Below, piece after piece: positions 22,870-31,158 of a stretch of 64,000 bases of DNA. The notes beneath the pieces were generated by a model. It was given only the letters and a program-made list of their open reading frames with translations. It did no database searches and was not told where the DNA came from. The position numbers and the translations under genes were made by a program. Positions within the stretch are counted from its first letter, which is position 1, and the number at the start of each line of letters is the position of its first letter. The DNA is taken from the NCBI RefSeq assembly GCF_014041995.1, contig NZ_CP059492.1, positions 682,001 to 746,000 of the forward strand, written 5' to 3'. The stretch comes from Changpingibacter yushuensis. Its GTDB lineage: Bacteria > Actinomycetota > Actinomycetes > Actinomycetales > Actinomycetaceae.

Positions 22870-23423
22870 GTGAAGTCGTTGCTCCCCGTCTGAAGGCGAA
22901 GTACAGCTCGGAGATCATCTCCGCGCTCGAGGCCGAGTTCAGCCACTCAAACCCGAACAACGTTGCAAAGCTCGAGAAGATCGTAGTGAACATGGGCGTC
23001 GGCGACGCCGCCCGTGACTCAAAGGTTCTCGATGGCGCAATTGCGGACATGACGGCCATTACTGGTCAGAAGCCGCAGATCACCAAGGCAAAGAAGTCGA
23101 TCGCTCAGTTCAAGCTGCGCGAAGGCCAGGCCATTGGCTGCCACGTCACCCTTCGTGGTGACCGCATGTGGGAGTTCTTGGATCGTCTTCTGTCTACCGC
23201 ACTGCCACGGATCCGCGATTTCCGCGGGCTTTCACCAAAGCAGTTTGATGGTCACGGCAACTACACCTTCGGCTTGACCGAGCAGACGGTGTTCCACGAG
23301 ATCAACCAGGACAAGATTGATCGTGTCCGCGGCATGGACATCACGGTCGTCACCACGGCCAACGATGATGCAGAAGGTCGTTTCCTTCTGCGTCAACTCG
23401 GATTCCCGTTCAAGGAGGCCTGA
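22866..23423 (+). CDS. rplE: 50S ribosomal protein L5
   Basis: L5 binds 5S rRNA and forms a bridge to the 30S head. It is 185 residues with a GTG start inside the rplX stop. Conserved stretches are [53 protein letters not shown] and the C-terminal [11 protein letters not shown]. rpsN starts two bases beyond its stop. Confidence 0.97.
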   Translation: MSEVVAPRLKAKYSSEIISALEAEFSHSNPNNVAKLEKIVVNMGVGDAARDSKVLDGAIADMTAITGQKPQITKAKKSIAQFKLREGQAIGCHVTLRGDRMWEFLDRLLSTALPRIRDFRGLSPKQFDGHGNYTFGLTEQTVFHEINQDKIDRVRGMDITVVTTANDDAEGRFLLRQLGFPFKEA

Positions 23424-23425
23424 GA

Positions 23426-23611
23426 ATGGCAAAGACCGCTCTCAAGGAAAAGGCCGCAGGCAAGCAGAAGTTTGCTGTTCGCGCCTACACCCGTTGCAAC
23501 CGCTGCGGCCGTCCACATTCGGTGTACCGCAAGTTCGGCCTGTGCCGGATTTGCCTGCGGGAGATGGCCCATCGCGGCGAGCTCCCCGGTGTCACCAAGT
23601 CCAGCTGGTAA
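23426..23611 (+). CDS. rpsN: 30S ribosomal protein S14, zinc-binding type (RpsZ)
   Basis: S14 of the short, zinc-containing class: 61 residues with the two CxxC pairs (CNRCGR and CRICLR) that bind one zinc ion. It starts [16 protein letters not shown] and ends GVTKSSW. Actinobacteria often hold a second, zinc-free S14 elsewhere that replaces this one under zinc limitation, and none is visible here. A 54-base gap separates it from rpsH. Confidence 0.96.
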   Translation: MAKTALKEKAAGKQKFAVRAYTRCNRCGRPHSVYRKFGLCRICLREMAHRGELPGVTKSSW

Positions 23612-23665
23612 GCACTACGTCGTAGGTCCGAAAGGGAAACCGCGGCGAGGAAGGGCTATCGCCCA

Positions 23666-24064
23666 ATGTCAATGACTGACCCAATTGCAGACATGCTTAC
23701 GCGTCTGCGCAACGCCAATTCGGCGTACCACGAGACGGTCTCTATGCCGTTCTCGAAGCTCAAGCTGAGCATTGCAACCATTCTCGAACGTGAGGGCTAC
23801 ATTGGTGGCTACACGGTTGAGGAAGCAACAGTGGGCAAGACGCTCACTTTGCAGCTCAAGTTTGGCTCTAACCGCGAGCGTGCGCTTGCCGGTGTTCGTC
23901 GCGTCTCGAAGCCTGGTCTTCGTGTTTACGCGAAGTCGACAAATCTGCCTAGGGTTCTCGGCGGCCTCGGCGTGGCAATTCTGTCCACGTCCTCAGGTCT
24001 GCTCACGGACCGCGAGGCTAAGGACAAGGGCGTTGGCGGGGAAGTCCTCGCCTACGTCTGGTGA
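23666..24064 (+). CDS. rpsH: 30S ribosomal protein S8
   Basis: S8 organises the central domain of 16S rRNA and in E. coli represses the spc operon. The 132-residue protein shows [21 protein letters not shown] and the C-terminal RNA-binding motif [27 protein letters not shown] (only its core is characteristic). A second in-frame ATG at 23672 is equally possible as the start. rplF follows after 17 bases. Confidence 0.95.
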   Translation: MSMTDPIADMLTRLRNANSAYHETVSMPFSKLKLSIATILEREGYIGGYTVEEATVGKTLTLQLKFGSNRERALAGVRRVSKPGLRVYAKSTNLPRVLGGLGVAILSTSSGLLTDREAKDKGVGGEVLAYVW

Positions 24065-24081
24065 CGGGAGGAGATTACACA

Positions 24082-24618
24082 ATGTCACGTATTGGCAGGC
24101 TTCCCGTTGAGATCCCAGCAGGCGTCGAAGTAATTATCGATGGTCAGCAGGTTTCCGTGAAGGGACCGAAGGGCACGCTTTCGCATGTCGTCGCTGATCC
24201 TATTTCCGCAAAGGTGGAAGACGGCTTCGTGCTGGTCACCCGCCCCAATGATGATCGCATTGCGCGTTCGCTCCATGGCTTGAGCCGCACGCTCATTGCC
24301 AACATGATTGAAGGCGTGACCAAGGGTTACACCAAGGCTCTGGAGATCGTTGGAACCGGTTACCGCGTCGTCGCAAAGGGTCAGGACCTCGAGTTCTCCC
24401 TGGGCTACTCGCACACGATTCTGGTTGAGGCTCCCGAAGGTATTTCCTTCGAGGTGCAGGCACCCACTCGTTTCACCGTGAATGGTATTAACAAGCAGCA
24501 GGTTGGCGAAATTGCCGCTAGCATCCGCAAGCTGCGCAAGCCCGAACCTTACAAGGGCAAGGGTGTTCGCTACGCTGACGAGGTTGTTCGTCGCAAGGCC
24601 GGAAAGGCTGGTAAGTGA
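24082..24618 (+). CDS. rplF: 50S ribosomal protein L6
   Basis: L6 lies near the GTPase-associated region of the large subunit. The start at ATG 24082 ([17 protein letters not shown]) is preceded by GGGAGGAG. The frame is open further up but would overlap rpsH. The 178 residues include the two L6 repeats and the signature [21 protein letters not shown], close to the C terminus. Its stop overlaps the rplR start. Confidence 0.96.
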   Translation: MSRIGRLPVEIPAGVEVIIDGQQVSVKGPKGTLSHVVADPISAKVEDGFVLVTRPNDDRIARSLHGLSRTLIANMIEGVTKGYTKALEIVGTGYRVVAKGQDLEFSLGYSHTILVEAPEGISFEVQAPTRFTVNGINKQQVGEIAASIRKLRKPEPYKGKGVRYADEVVRRKAGKAGK

Positions 24619-24989
24619 TGGCTGTCACTGTCAAGGGCAAGGGCAAGTTCGTTGCACGTACGCGTCGCCACTTCCGTCTTCGCAAGAAGATCGCTGGCAC
24701 AGCCGCGCGTCCTCGTCTGGTTGTAACCCGCTCAAACCGTCACATGGTGGCTCAGGTCATCGACGATGGTGCAGGTCGCACGCTTGCTTCAGCATCGACG
24801 CTCGAATCCGAGCTGCGCGGTGTTGAAGGCAAGAAGGTTGACAAGGCGCGCAAGGTTGGCGAACTTGTCGCCCAGCGCGCCCTCGAAGCCGGCGTCACCG
24901 CTGTGGTCTTTGACCGCGGCGGCAACCAGTACCACGGCCGTGTGGCCGCTGTGGCCGAAGGCGCCCGCGAGTCCGGGCTGACCCTGTGA
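24618..24989 (+). CDS. rplR: 50S ribosomal protein L18
   Basis: L18 binds 5S rRNA together with L5. The ATG at 24618 overlaps the rplF stop (TGATG). The GTG three bases earlier is an alternative. The 123 residues begin with a basic tail ([23 protein letters not shown]) and continue with [19 protein letters not shown] and [21 protein letters not shown], family signatures. Confidence 0.95.
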   Translation: MAVTVKGKGKFVARTRRHFRLRKKIAGTAARPRLVVTRSNRHMVAQVIDDGAGRTLASASTLESELRGVEGKKVDKARKVGELVAQRALEAGVTAVVFDRGGNQYHGRVAAVAEGARESGLTL

Positions 24990-25018
24990 GTCCGCGAGAG
25001 CGAGAAGAGGTTTAACAG

Positions 25019-25723
25019 ATGGCTGCACAGCAGCGAGGACGGGCTGGAAACGGCCCCGAAGAGAACGACCGCGAGCAGCGCGGTGGCCGTCGCGACAACC
25101 GTCGTGGCGAACGCCGTGAGCGCCGCACCGAGGAGAAGTCCGCTTACATTGAGCGCGTCGTCTCCATCAATCGAGTCGCTAAGACCGTCAAGGGCGGTCG
25201 TCGCATGTCCTTCACCGCACTTGTTGTGGTTGGAGACGGCAACGGCACCGTCGGCGTAGGTTACGGCAAGGCTCGCGAAGTACCAGCAGCTATTGCAAAG
25301 GGCACTGAAGAAGCCAAGAAGAACTTCTTCCGCGTTCCTCGCATTGGCACATCGATTCCACACCTCGTTCAGGGTGAGGATGCCGCGGGCGTCGTCCTGC
25401 TCCGTCCCGCCGCACCAGGTACCGGCGTTATCGCGGGTGGCCCGGTTCGCGCCATCATGGAGTGCGCAGGCATCCATGATGTCCTGAGCAAGTCGCTGGG
25501 ATCTTCGAACGCAATCAACATCGTGCATGCAACCGTTGCAGCTCTCAAGGGACTTGAGCAGCCTGAAGCAGTCGCGGCTCGCCGTGGTCTACCGCTTGAG
25601 CGGGTCGCCCCTGAGTCGATGCTGCGCGCACGCGCCAAGGCAGATGCCAAGGAGCGCGCGAAGAAGGAAGCTGAAGCAACCGAAGCAGAGAATTCGGCTG
25701 CTGCCGCAGGAGTTGGTGCATGA
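25019..25723 (+). CDS. rpsE: 30S ribosomal protein S5
   Basis: S5 supports decoding accuracy and mRNA entry. At 234 residues it is longer than the E. coli protein (about 167) because of an Arg/Glu/Asn-rich N-terminal extension (residues 1-40) and an Ala/Glu-rich C-terminal tail (residues 205-234), both common in Actinobacteria. The core has [19 protein letters not shown] and [19 protein letters not shown]. The spectinomycin loop appears unaltered. Confidence 0.95.
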   Translation: MAAQQRGRAGNGPEENDREQRGGRRDNRRGERRERRTEEKSAYIERVVSINRVAKTVKGGRRMSFTALVVVGDGNGTVGVGYGKAREVPAAIAKGTEEAKKNFFRVPRIGTSIPHLVQGEDAAGVVLLRPAAPGTGVIAGGPVRAIMECAGIHDVLSKSLGSSNAINIVHATVAALKGLEQPEAVAARRGLPLERVAPESMLRARAKADAKERAKKEAEATEAENSAAAAGVGA

Positions 25724-25905
25724 TGGCACAGCTCAAGATCACTCAAATTAGGTCCACCGTTGGTGGAAAGCAGAATCAGAAGGATACCCTTCGCACGCTC
25801 GGTCTACGCCGTATTGGCCAGTCTGTTGTTCGCGAGGATCGTCCTGAGGTTGTCGGCGCTATTCGTACCGTCGCCCACCTCGTAACCGTGGAGGAGGTTG
25901 ACTGA
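25723..25905 (+). CDS. rpmD: 50S ribosomal protein L30
   Basis: L30 is a small large-subunit protein. The 60-residue product ([20 protein letters not shown]) starts at the second of two adjacent ATG codons and overlaps the rpsE stop. The motif [22 protein letters not shown] is typical. It shares one base with rplO. Confidence 0.93.
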   Translation: MAQLKITQIRSTVGGKQNQKDTLRTLGLRRIGQSVVREDRPEVVGAIRTVAHLVTVEEVD

Positions 25906-26372
25906 TGGCCGAAGAGAAGTCTGAGACCGCTCAGGTCCTCAAGGTCCATGATCTGCGTCCTGCCCCCGGTGCCAAGAAGGCCAAGACCCGTGTTGGTCGT
26001 GGTGAAGGCTCCAAGGGTAAGACCGCAGGGCGCGGCACCAAGGGTACAAAGGCTCGTTACCAGGTCCCGGTACGCTTCGAAGGTGGCCAAATGCCACTTC
26101 ACATGCGCTTGCCGAAGCTCCGTGGTTTCAAGAACCCATTCCGTGTGGAATACCAAGTCGTTAACGTGGATGCGCTTTCTGAGCTCTTCCCCGAAGGTGG
26201 CTCGGTTACAGTCGAGGATCTAGTTGCCAAGGGCGCTGTTCGCGACAACTGCCTCGTGAAGGTTCTCGGCCAAGGCGACCTGACGGTCAAGCTCGACATC
26301 ACTGTTGACGCTTGGTCGAATTCAGCCAAGACGAAGATCGAGGCCGCTGGCGGAACCATTGCCGCCCGCTAA
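25905..26372 (+). CDS. rplO: 50S ribosomal protein L15
   Basis: L15 is a late assembly protein of the large subunit. The 155 residues begin with a short acidic extension ([20 protein letters not shown]), followed by the glycine-rich segment [21 protein letters not shown] and [16 protein letters not shown]. It ends immediately before a terminator-like hairpin, so it may close the first transcription unit of the spc operon, with secY starting a new one. Confidence 0.95.
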   Translation: MAEEKSETAQVLKVHDLRPAPGAKKAKTRVGRGEGSKGKTAGRGTKGTKARYQVPVRFEGGQMPLHMRLPKLRGFKNPFRVEYQVVNVDALSELFPEGGSVTVEDLVAKGAVRDNCLVKVLGQGDLTVKLDITVDAWSNSAKTKIEAAGGTIAAR

Positions 26373-26386
26373 TTGATCGAGGGGAG

Positions 26387-26415
26387 GGCCCTCACGGCGT
26401 CACGCTGTGGGGGCC
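26387..26415 (+). terminator. Terminator-like hairpin between rplO and secY
   Basis: A 13-bp stem with two G-U pairs (arms 26387-26399 and 26403-26415, loop TCA), 14 bases after the rplO stop. It is followed by TTCGTCTACTATT rather than a U-run. It suggests partial or full termination before secY. Confidence 0.7.
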
Positions 26416-26463
26416 TTCGTCTACTATTAAACTTGGATTTCGCCCTGACGTACCTGTGAACGG

Positions 26464-26469
26464 TATAGT
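26464..26469 (+). promoter_or_regulatory. Possible secY promoter (-10 box)
   Basis: TATAGT about 83 bases before the secY start, with no convincing -35 at 17-18 bases. It lies beyond the rplO hairpin and is the best promoter candidate for secY-adk-map. Confidence 0.35.
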
Positions 26470-26551
26470 GGTCGGGGTTAGACAGGGCCTGTGCCCACGG
26501 ATTACAACTCATCCGCATCAGCGGGCGCGTTCCGCATCATTTGGAGGAACC

Positions 26552-27838
26552 TTGATCAAGGCGTTTGCAGCAGCCTTCCGGACACCTGATTTGAGGCGCA
26601 AGCTTCTTTTCACCATGTTCATTATGGTGATCTATCGCTTGGGAACATTCATTCCGGCACCCTTCGTGTCGATCAAGAATGTCAACGAGTGTATGACCCA
26701 ATCGGGTACCGGCGATTTCCTCTCGATGATCAACATGTTCTCAGGTGGGGCAATGCTCCAGCTGTCGGTGTTCTCGCTTGGCATCATGCCCTACATCACA
26801 GCTTCCATCATCATTCAGTTGATGCGCGTTGTCATTCCTCGCTTCGAAGAGCTGCATAAGGAAGGCCAGACCGGCAACGCAAAGCTGACTGAATACACCC
26901 GCTACCTAACAATCGGATTGGGCGTCCTGCAGAGTTCTGTAGTGGTCTCCGTGGCGAACACCAACCTGTTCACAACATGCTCGGTTGATCCGATTCCGGA
27001 TGCGAACCCACTCGTCTACGTGCTGGCAATTCTCGCAATGACTGCGGGCACCGGCCTGATTATGTGGCTTGCGGAACTTATCACTGAGAACGGTGTCGGC
27101 AACGGTATGTCGATCCTCATCTTCACCGGTATCTGCGCCAACTTCCCGAGCATGCTCGCAAACGTTGTTAAGTCCAACGGTGGTTTTGGCAACGCAATTC
27201 TCGTGATCGCAATGTTCTTGCTCATCACAGTCGTGGTGGTCTTCGTTGAGCAAAGCCAGCGTCGCATTCCAGTGCAGTACGCGAAGCGCGTCGTAGGACG
27301 CCGCACCTTCGGCGGTTCTACCACCTACCTGCCCATCAAGATCAACATGGCGAACGTCATTCCGGTTATCTTCGCCTCTTCGATTCTCATGATTCCTGGC
27401 ATGGCTGCTTCATTTGGCGATGCTGAGTCCGGCTGGGTGACATTTATCAATCGGTACCTTTCGTCAGGGTCTGCGGCATACCTGACGTTGTACGCTCTAC
27501 TTATCATCTTCTTCGCGTTCTTCTACACGTCGATCACGTTCGACACTGAAGAAGTTGCAGACAACATGAAGCGCTACGGTGGCTTTATCCCGGGTATCCG
27601 CGCGGGCAAGCCCACCGCCGACTACCTCAGGTACGTATCCAACCGCATCACGTGGGTTGGTGCGTTCTATCTGGCAGTGGTTGCCCTAGTTCCCACGATC
27701 ATGTTCTCCCGGATGGGAATCATGGGTGGCAGCTTCGGCGGCACGTCCATCATGATTTTGGTGGGCGTCGGGCTTCAAACAGTTAAGGATATTGACGCTC
27801 AGCTTCAGCAGCGTCACTATGACGGGTTCCTGCGCTAA
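26552..27838 (+). CDS. secY: Protein translocase subunit SecY
   Basis: Central channel of the Sec export machinery in the cytoplasmic membrane. The TTG at 26552 gives IKAFAAAFRTPDLRRKLLFT, the usual actinobacterial N terminus, and has GGAGGAA just upstream. The frame is open further upstream but reads through the hairpin region without SecY similarity. The 428 residues have about ten membrane segments, with the plug-region start TFIPAPFVS and the cytoplasmic loop YGGFIPGIRAGKPTADYL that contacts SecA and the ribosome. secY-adk-map order is conserved in many bacteria. Confidence 0.96.
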   Translation: MIKAFAAAFRTPDLRRKLLFTMFIMVIYRLGTFIPAPFVSIKNVNECMTQSGTGDFLSMINMFSGGAMLQLSVFSLGIMPYITASIIIQLMRVVIPRFEELHKEGQTGNAKLTEYTRYLTIGLGVLQSSVVVSVANTNLFTTCSVDPIPDANPLVYVLAILAMTAGTGLIMWLAELITENGVGNGMSILIFTGICANFPSMLANVVKSNGGFGNAILVIAMFLLITVVVVFVEQSQRRIPVQYAKRVVGRRTFGGSTTYLPIKINMANVIPVIFASSILMIPGMAASFGDAESGWVTFINRYLSSGSAAYLTLYALLIIFFAFFYTSITFDTEEVADNMKRYGGFIPGIRAGKPTADYLRYVSNRITWVGAFYLAVVALVPTIMFSRMGIMGGSFGGTSIMILVGVGLQTVKDIDAQLQQRHYDGFLR

Positions 27839-27882
27839 AGAGGAACCCGCCGGCGCTTAGTGCCGGTGGAAGGAAGTTTCTC

Positions 27883-28461
27883 GTGTCATACCGTCTTCTC
27901 CTCGTTGGCCCTCCAGGTGCTGGTAAGGGAACTCAAGCCGAGCTCTTGTGTGAGGCTCTGGATATTCCTGCAGTTTCCACAGGTGCGATTTTCCGGGCAC
28001 ATGCGGCCGCAAACGATGAGCTTGGCCAGTTGGCCGCATCCTATACGGCAAAGGGCGAACTGGTACCTGACGAAGTCACTAACCGCATGGTTGATGCTCG
28101 CCTAGATGAGTCAGACGTAGCGGGTGGATTCCTACTCGATGGCTATCCGCGCAATGTGGAACAGGTTGCTGCGTTGGATGGGCTCTTGGCCAAGCGCGGC
28201 ATTGCCCTAGATGCGGTTGTACTTCTCGTTGCCGACGACGACGTCGTCGCCAAGCGTTTGTTGGGACGCGCGGCAGAGCAGGGGCGTGCGGACGATACAG
28301 AGGATGTTATTCGTCATCGAATCTCGCTATATCACCAGACCACACAACCACTCATTGACGTCTACCGCGAACGCGGCCTCGTAGTGGAGGTTGACGGTAT
28401 GGGAACTGTGGAGGATGTCTCCACAAGTATTCGCGCTGCTCTCGATAGCTTCATCGGCTGA
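27883..28461 (+). CDS. adk: Adenylate kinase
   Basis: Interconverts ATP + AMP and two ADP. The GTG start at 27883 follows AAGGAAG. The 192-residue protein has the P-loop GPPGAGKGT (9-17), the AMP-binding segment STGAIFRAH and LLDGYPRN. It is the short form, in which the lid between RLLGRA and RHRISLYH is brief and carries no zinc cysteines. The stop overlaps the map start by one base. Confidence 0.96.
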   Translation: MSYRLLLVGPPGAGKGTQAELLCEALDIPAVSTGAIFRAHAAANDELGQLAASYTAKGELVPDEVTNRMVDARLDESDVAGGFLLDGYPRNVEQVAALDGLLAKRGIALDAVVLLVADDDVVAKRLLGRAAEQGRADDTEDVIRHRISLYHQTTQPLIDVYRERGLVVEVDGMGTVEDVSTSIRAALDSFIG

Positions 28462-29294
28462 TGGGACACCAGGACATTCAGCTTAAGTCCGACGACCAGA
28501 TACGGCTGATGCGCAAAGCGGGCCTGATCGTGGCGGATATTCACGCTGCTATCCGCAAGGCAGTTCGCCCGGGTGTGACCACCAAGGACATGGACAACGT
28601 AGCGCTGAGCGTTTTGGATGCTGCTGGCGCTAAGTCCAATTTCTTTGGGTACTACGACTACCCTGGGCAAATCTGCGTGTCTGTGAACGAAGTGATCGTG
28701 CACGGAATTCCCGGTGAACGCGTGCTAGAGCCAGGGGATCTTGTCTCTTTCGATTGCGGAGCAGTACGTGATGGCTGGCATGGAGATGCCGCGTTTTCCG
28801 TTGTGCTGCCCGGGGGAGACCCTGAGGTTCGCAAGCGCCGGGAGCGGCTGAGCTCCCTGACGGAAGAATCCATGTGGCGCGGTATTGCTCAGATGGCTCT
28901 GGGTTCACGTGTCGGTGATATTGGGCGTGCGATTGACGACTTCGTCGTCGGGCTTCCAGGAGAACAACTGGGGATCGTCGAAGAATACGTTGGTCACGGC
29001 ATCGGAACGGCCATGCACATGGAACCAGATGTGCCGAACTTCAGGACCCGGTCGCGCGGCGCGAAGTTCAAGGCGGGAATGGTGTTGTGCGTTGAGCCGA
29101 TGCTTACTGCTGGCAGCCAAGAGAATGTCACGTTGGAAGACGATTGGACCGTTGTGACTCTCGATGGCTCTGATGCTTGCCATTGGGAACACGAGGTTGC
29201 CATTCATAGCAAAGGAATCTGGGTTCTCACAGCGCCTGATGGTGGAACCGCGGGCTTAGCTCCCTATGGAGTGGTGCCGGTCCCATTGGACTGA
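28461..29294 (+). CDS. map: Methionine aminopeptidase, type I
   Basis: Removes the initiator methionine from nascent proteins, using a pair of metal ions. The 277-residue protein is type I: metal ligands are in FDCGAVRDGWHGDAA (two Asp), VGHGIGTAMH (His), CVEPML (Glu) and the final Glu of HWEHEVAIH. Substrate-pocket cysteine-region NEVIVHGIP is present. It overlaps adk by one base. Its last codons (VPVPLD and stop) lie in a 27-bp sequence that recurs exactly 60 bases downstream, so the 3' end has been locally duplicated. Confidence 0.95.
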   Translation: MGHQDIQLKSDDQIRLMRKAGLIVADIHAAIRKAVRPGVTTKDMDNVALSVLDAAGAKSNFFGYYDYPGQICVSVNEVIVHGIPGERVLEPGDLVSFDCGAVRDGWHGDAAFSVVLPGGDPEVRKRRERLSSLTEESMWRGIAQMALGSRVGDIGRAIDDFVVGLPGEQLGIVEEYVGHGIGTAMHMEPDVPNFRTRSRGAKFKAGMVLCVEPMLTAGSQENVTLEDDWTVVTLDGSDACHWEHEVAIHSKGIWVLTAPDGGTAGLAPYGVVPVPLD

Positions 29295-29362
29295 GCGCTC
29301 TGCTATCAGGTCGGACGGAAGCGGGGGCTACTACGGCCGGTCCCATTGGACTGAGCGCTCTG
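29276..29362 (+). repeat. 27-bp direct repeat spanning the map stop codon
   Basis: Identical 27-base copies lie at 29276-29302 and 29336-29362, exactly 60 bases apart. Each starts GCCGGTCCCATTGGACTGAG and ends CGCTCTG. The first contains the end of map and its TGA. The second is non-coding. This looks like a short local duplication with later divergence of the middle part. Confidence 0.85.
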
Positions 29363-29479
29363 TTGAAAAGCGAGCTTGGGCTCACTGCCAATCAAGATTG
29401 CGGGCCGCGCGCTCAATGGTAGGCCAGTGGATTGCCTCCCGCCTATTCAGGCCGGTTGGCCTGACAACTGAACAACTCT

Positions 29480-29536
29480 CGAATGCTCCAGCGGCGGTGC
29501 CGTTGGAGCATTCGTCACCGTTGGAGCATTCGTCAC
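29480..29536 (+). repeat. Hairpin with 18-bp tandem duplication of one arm
   Basis: The 18-base unit CGTTGGAGCATTCGTCAC is present at 29501-29518 and again at 29519-29536. Either copy can pair with CGAATGCTCCA upstream through an 11-bp stem, giving two mutually exclusive hairpins. It probably acts as the terminator of the secY-adk-map unit, although no U-run is present. Confidence 0.7.
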
Positions 29537-29567
29537 CGAAGGTGATCAGTTCCACCACGACCTCGGG

Positions 29568-29596
29568 TTTCGTAATGGGCTGCGAATGGGTAGTAT
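29568..29596 (+). promoter_or_regulatory. Candidate infA promoter
   Basis: TTTCGT (29568-29573), a 17-base spacer and TAGTAT (29591-29596) lie about 88 bases before infA, downstream of the repeat/hairpin block. The -10 is good, the -35 poor. Confidence 0.4.
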
Positions 29597-29683
29597 TGAC
29601 CTTTGGTACGTCCTGCCCCCGGGCACGTGTACCCCGGTCCCAGACAACCCGGTTCGGGAGCGGTTTTACTGTTAGCGAGGGTT

Positions 29684-29905
29684 ATGGCGAAGAAGGATGG
29701 CGTCATCGAGGTTGAAGGAGTTGTCGTAGAGGCACTCCCGAACGCGATGTTTCGTGTAGAGATGGAGAACGGGCACGTGGTGCTTGCGCACATCTCTGGC
29801 AAGATACGTCAGCACTACATCAAGATCCTTCCTGAGGACCGCGTGGTTGTGGAGCTGACGCCCTACGACCTGTCCCGCGGACGGATCGTGTACCGCTATA
29901 AGTGA
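29684..29905 (+). CDS. infA: Translation initiation factor IF-1
   Basis: IF-1 blocks the A site during initiation. The ATG at 29684 gives the exact 73-residue family length ([20 protein letters not shown] ... [10 protein letters not shown]). The frame is open 81 bases further upstream, but that segment is unlike IF-1. It is an OB-fold protein with the conserved core [20 protein letters not shown]. It begins the infA-rpmJ-rpsM-rpsK-rpoA-rplQ unit. Confidence 0.97.
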   Translation: MAKKDGVIEVEGVVVEALPNAMFRVEMENGHVVLAHISGKIRQHYIKILPEDRVVVELTPYDLSRGRIVYRYK

Positions 29906-29963
29906 GCCCCGATTTGCTAGCGCCGTTCGCGGCGATAGCCGGCCGGCAAAAGAAAGTACGACA

Positions 29964-30077
29964 ATGAAGGTCAAGCCCAGCGTTAAGAGGATCTGCGACA
30001 AGTGCAAGGTAATTCGCCGGCACGGTCGCGTTATGGTCATCTGCGAAAACCCGCGGCACAAGCAGCGTCAGGGCTAA
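29964..30077 (+). CDS. rpmJ: 50S ribosomal protein L36
   Basis: Smallest ribosomal protein, 37 residues: starts [20 protein letters not shown] and ends NPRHKQRQG. It is the zinc-binding type, with CDKC (Cys11, Cys14), Cys27 and a His near 32 as ligands. The ATG follows AAAGAAAG. It lies 58 bases after infA, the normal order. Together with the zinc-type S14 it makes this ribosome zinc-rich. Confidence 0.95.
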   Translation: MKVKPSVKRICDKCKVIRRHGRVMVICENPRHKQRQG

Positions 30078-30211
30078 TCTGACGCGGCGGGATTTCCCGC
30101 TTACCCAAACACTGCTCACATGCCCCCGGTCCGAAGGCCGAGGCTTCACGGTGAGACTCGTGGAGAAACGCAGTGTTCGATACCTTCGGAACAACATCAG
30201 GAGCTAAGAAA

Positions 30212-30586
30212 TTGGCACGTCTCTCTGGCGTAGACCTCCCTCGCGAAAAGCGAGTTGAGATCGCGCTTACCTATATCTACGGTATTGGCCGCACTCGTGC
30301 GACAGAGACCTTGGCTGCAACGGGTGTCAACCCCGATACGCGCGTCAAGGATCTGACGGAAGAGGATCTGGTCAACCTCAAGAATCACATCGACGAGAAC
30401 TACAAGGTCGAAGGAGACCTGCGCCGCGAGGTTCAGGCCGACATTCGTCGCAAGATTGAGATCGGCTGCTACCAGGGCATTCGCCATCGTCGCGGACTGC
30501 CGGTTCACGGTCAGCGCACCAAGACCAACGCACGCACCCGCAAGGGCCCGAAGCGCACCGTCGCTGGCAAGAAGAAGGCCAAGTAA
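30212..30586 (+). CDS. rpsM: 30S ribosomal protein S13
   Basis: S13 sits in the 30S head and contacts the 50S subunit and P-site tRNA. The TTG at 30212 gives [20 protein letters not shown] and the standard 124 residues, with AGGAG eight bases upstream. The upstream open frame would add 13 unrelated residues. [19 protein letters not shown] near the C terminus is the family signature. Confidence 0.96.
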   Translation: MARLSGVDLPREKRVEIALTYIYGIGRTRATETLAATGVNPDTRVKDLTEEDLVNLKNHIDENYKVEGDLRREVQADIRRKIEIGCYQGIRHRRGLPVHGQRTKTNARTRKGPKRTVAGKKKAK

Positions 30587-30624
30587 GGCCTTCTCGTCGA
30601 TAGTTCGAGAGAAGAAAGTAGATC

Positions 30625-31035
30625 ATGCCCGCTAAGACTCGTCAGGCTGCCTCTGGCACCCGTCGTCCGCGCCGCAAAGAGCGCCGGAACATCGCTGTTG
30701 GACAGGCGCACATCAAGTCCACATTCAACAACACCATCGTTTCCATCACGGATCCAACAGGTGCTGTCATCGCTTCTTGCTCCTCCGGTCAGGTTGGCTT
30801 CAAGGGTTCACGTAAATCCACCCCTTACGCCGCACAGCTTGCCGCTGAGAACGCTGCCCGCCATGCAATGGATCAGGGTATGAAGAAGGTTGACGTCTTC
30901 GTCAAGGGCCCGGGTTCTGGTCGCGAGACCGCAATCCGCTCGCTCACGGCATCCGGTCTGGAAGTCACTTCGATCTCCGATGTGACTCCTCAGGCGCACA
31001 ACGGTTGCCGCCCGCCGAAGCGCCGCCGCGTTTGA
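30625..31035 (+). CDS. rpsK: 30S ribosomal protein S11
   Basis: S11 forms part of the platform and lines the mRNA exit path. It has 136 residues, with a basic N terminus ([19 protein letters not shown]) and the conserved [15 protein letters not shown] and [15 protein letters not shown]. rpoA follows directly. The usual rpsD (S4) gene between rpsK and rpoA is absent, and in its place is a 123-base gap with two stem-loops. Confidence 0.97.
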   Translation: MPAKTRQAASGTRRPRRKERRNIAVGQAHIKSTFNNTIVSITDPTGAVIASCSSGQVGFKGSRKSTPYAAQLAAENAARHAMDQGMKKVDVFVKGPGSGRETAIRSLTASGLEVTSISDVTPQAHNGCRPPKRRRV

Positions 31036-31040
31036 CCTCA

Positions 31041-31107
31041 GCGGTCTAGACCGCATCCCAGAGTAGGTTCGCCTGCTCGCCCCTCGCGCAGCCAGATAGA
31101 GGGCTGC
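31041..31107 (+). promoter_or_regulatory. Two stem-loops in the rpsK-rpoA gap
   Basis: A perfect 14-base palindrome GCGGTCTAGACCGC (31041-31054) is followed by a hairpin pairing GCAGCC (31088-31093) with GGCTGC (31102-31107). They fill the place where rpsD is normally found. The palindrome core GGTCTAGACC equals the core of the DasR operator described in Streptomyces, but a structural RNA role (processing or partial termination before rpoA) is just as likely. Confidence 0.45.
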
Positions 31108-31158
31108 CGGGATTTGGATGGGTGTCAAATAGTGGGCACCCGCTGAAAGGAAAGAATC

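Larger units (their letters stand above)
29295..29683 (+). other. map-infA intergenic region
   Basis: A 389-base stretch without a convincing gene. It holds the second copy of the map-end repeat (29336-29362), a hairpin whose left arm CGAATGCTCCA begins near 29480 and pairs with TGGAGCATTCG near 29504, an 18-bp tandem duplication containing that right arm (29501-29536), and the likely infA promoter (TAGTAT at 29591-29596). Short frames run through it, but none resembles a known protein. Confidence 0.7.

Noticed and set aside
26312-26551. Extended N terminus of SecY from base 26312.
   Set aside because: It overlaps the rplO end and the terminator hairpin. The TTG at 26552 with GGAGGAA gives the normal SecY N terminus.
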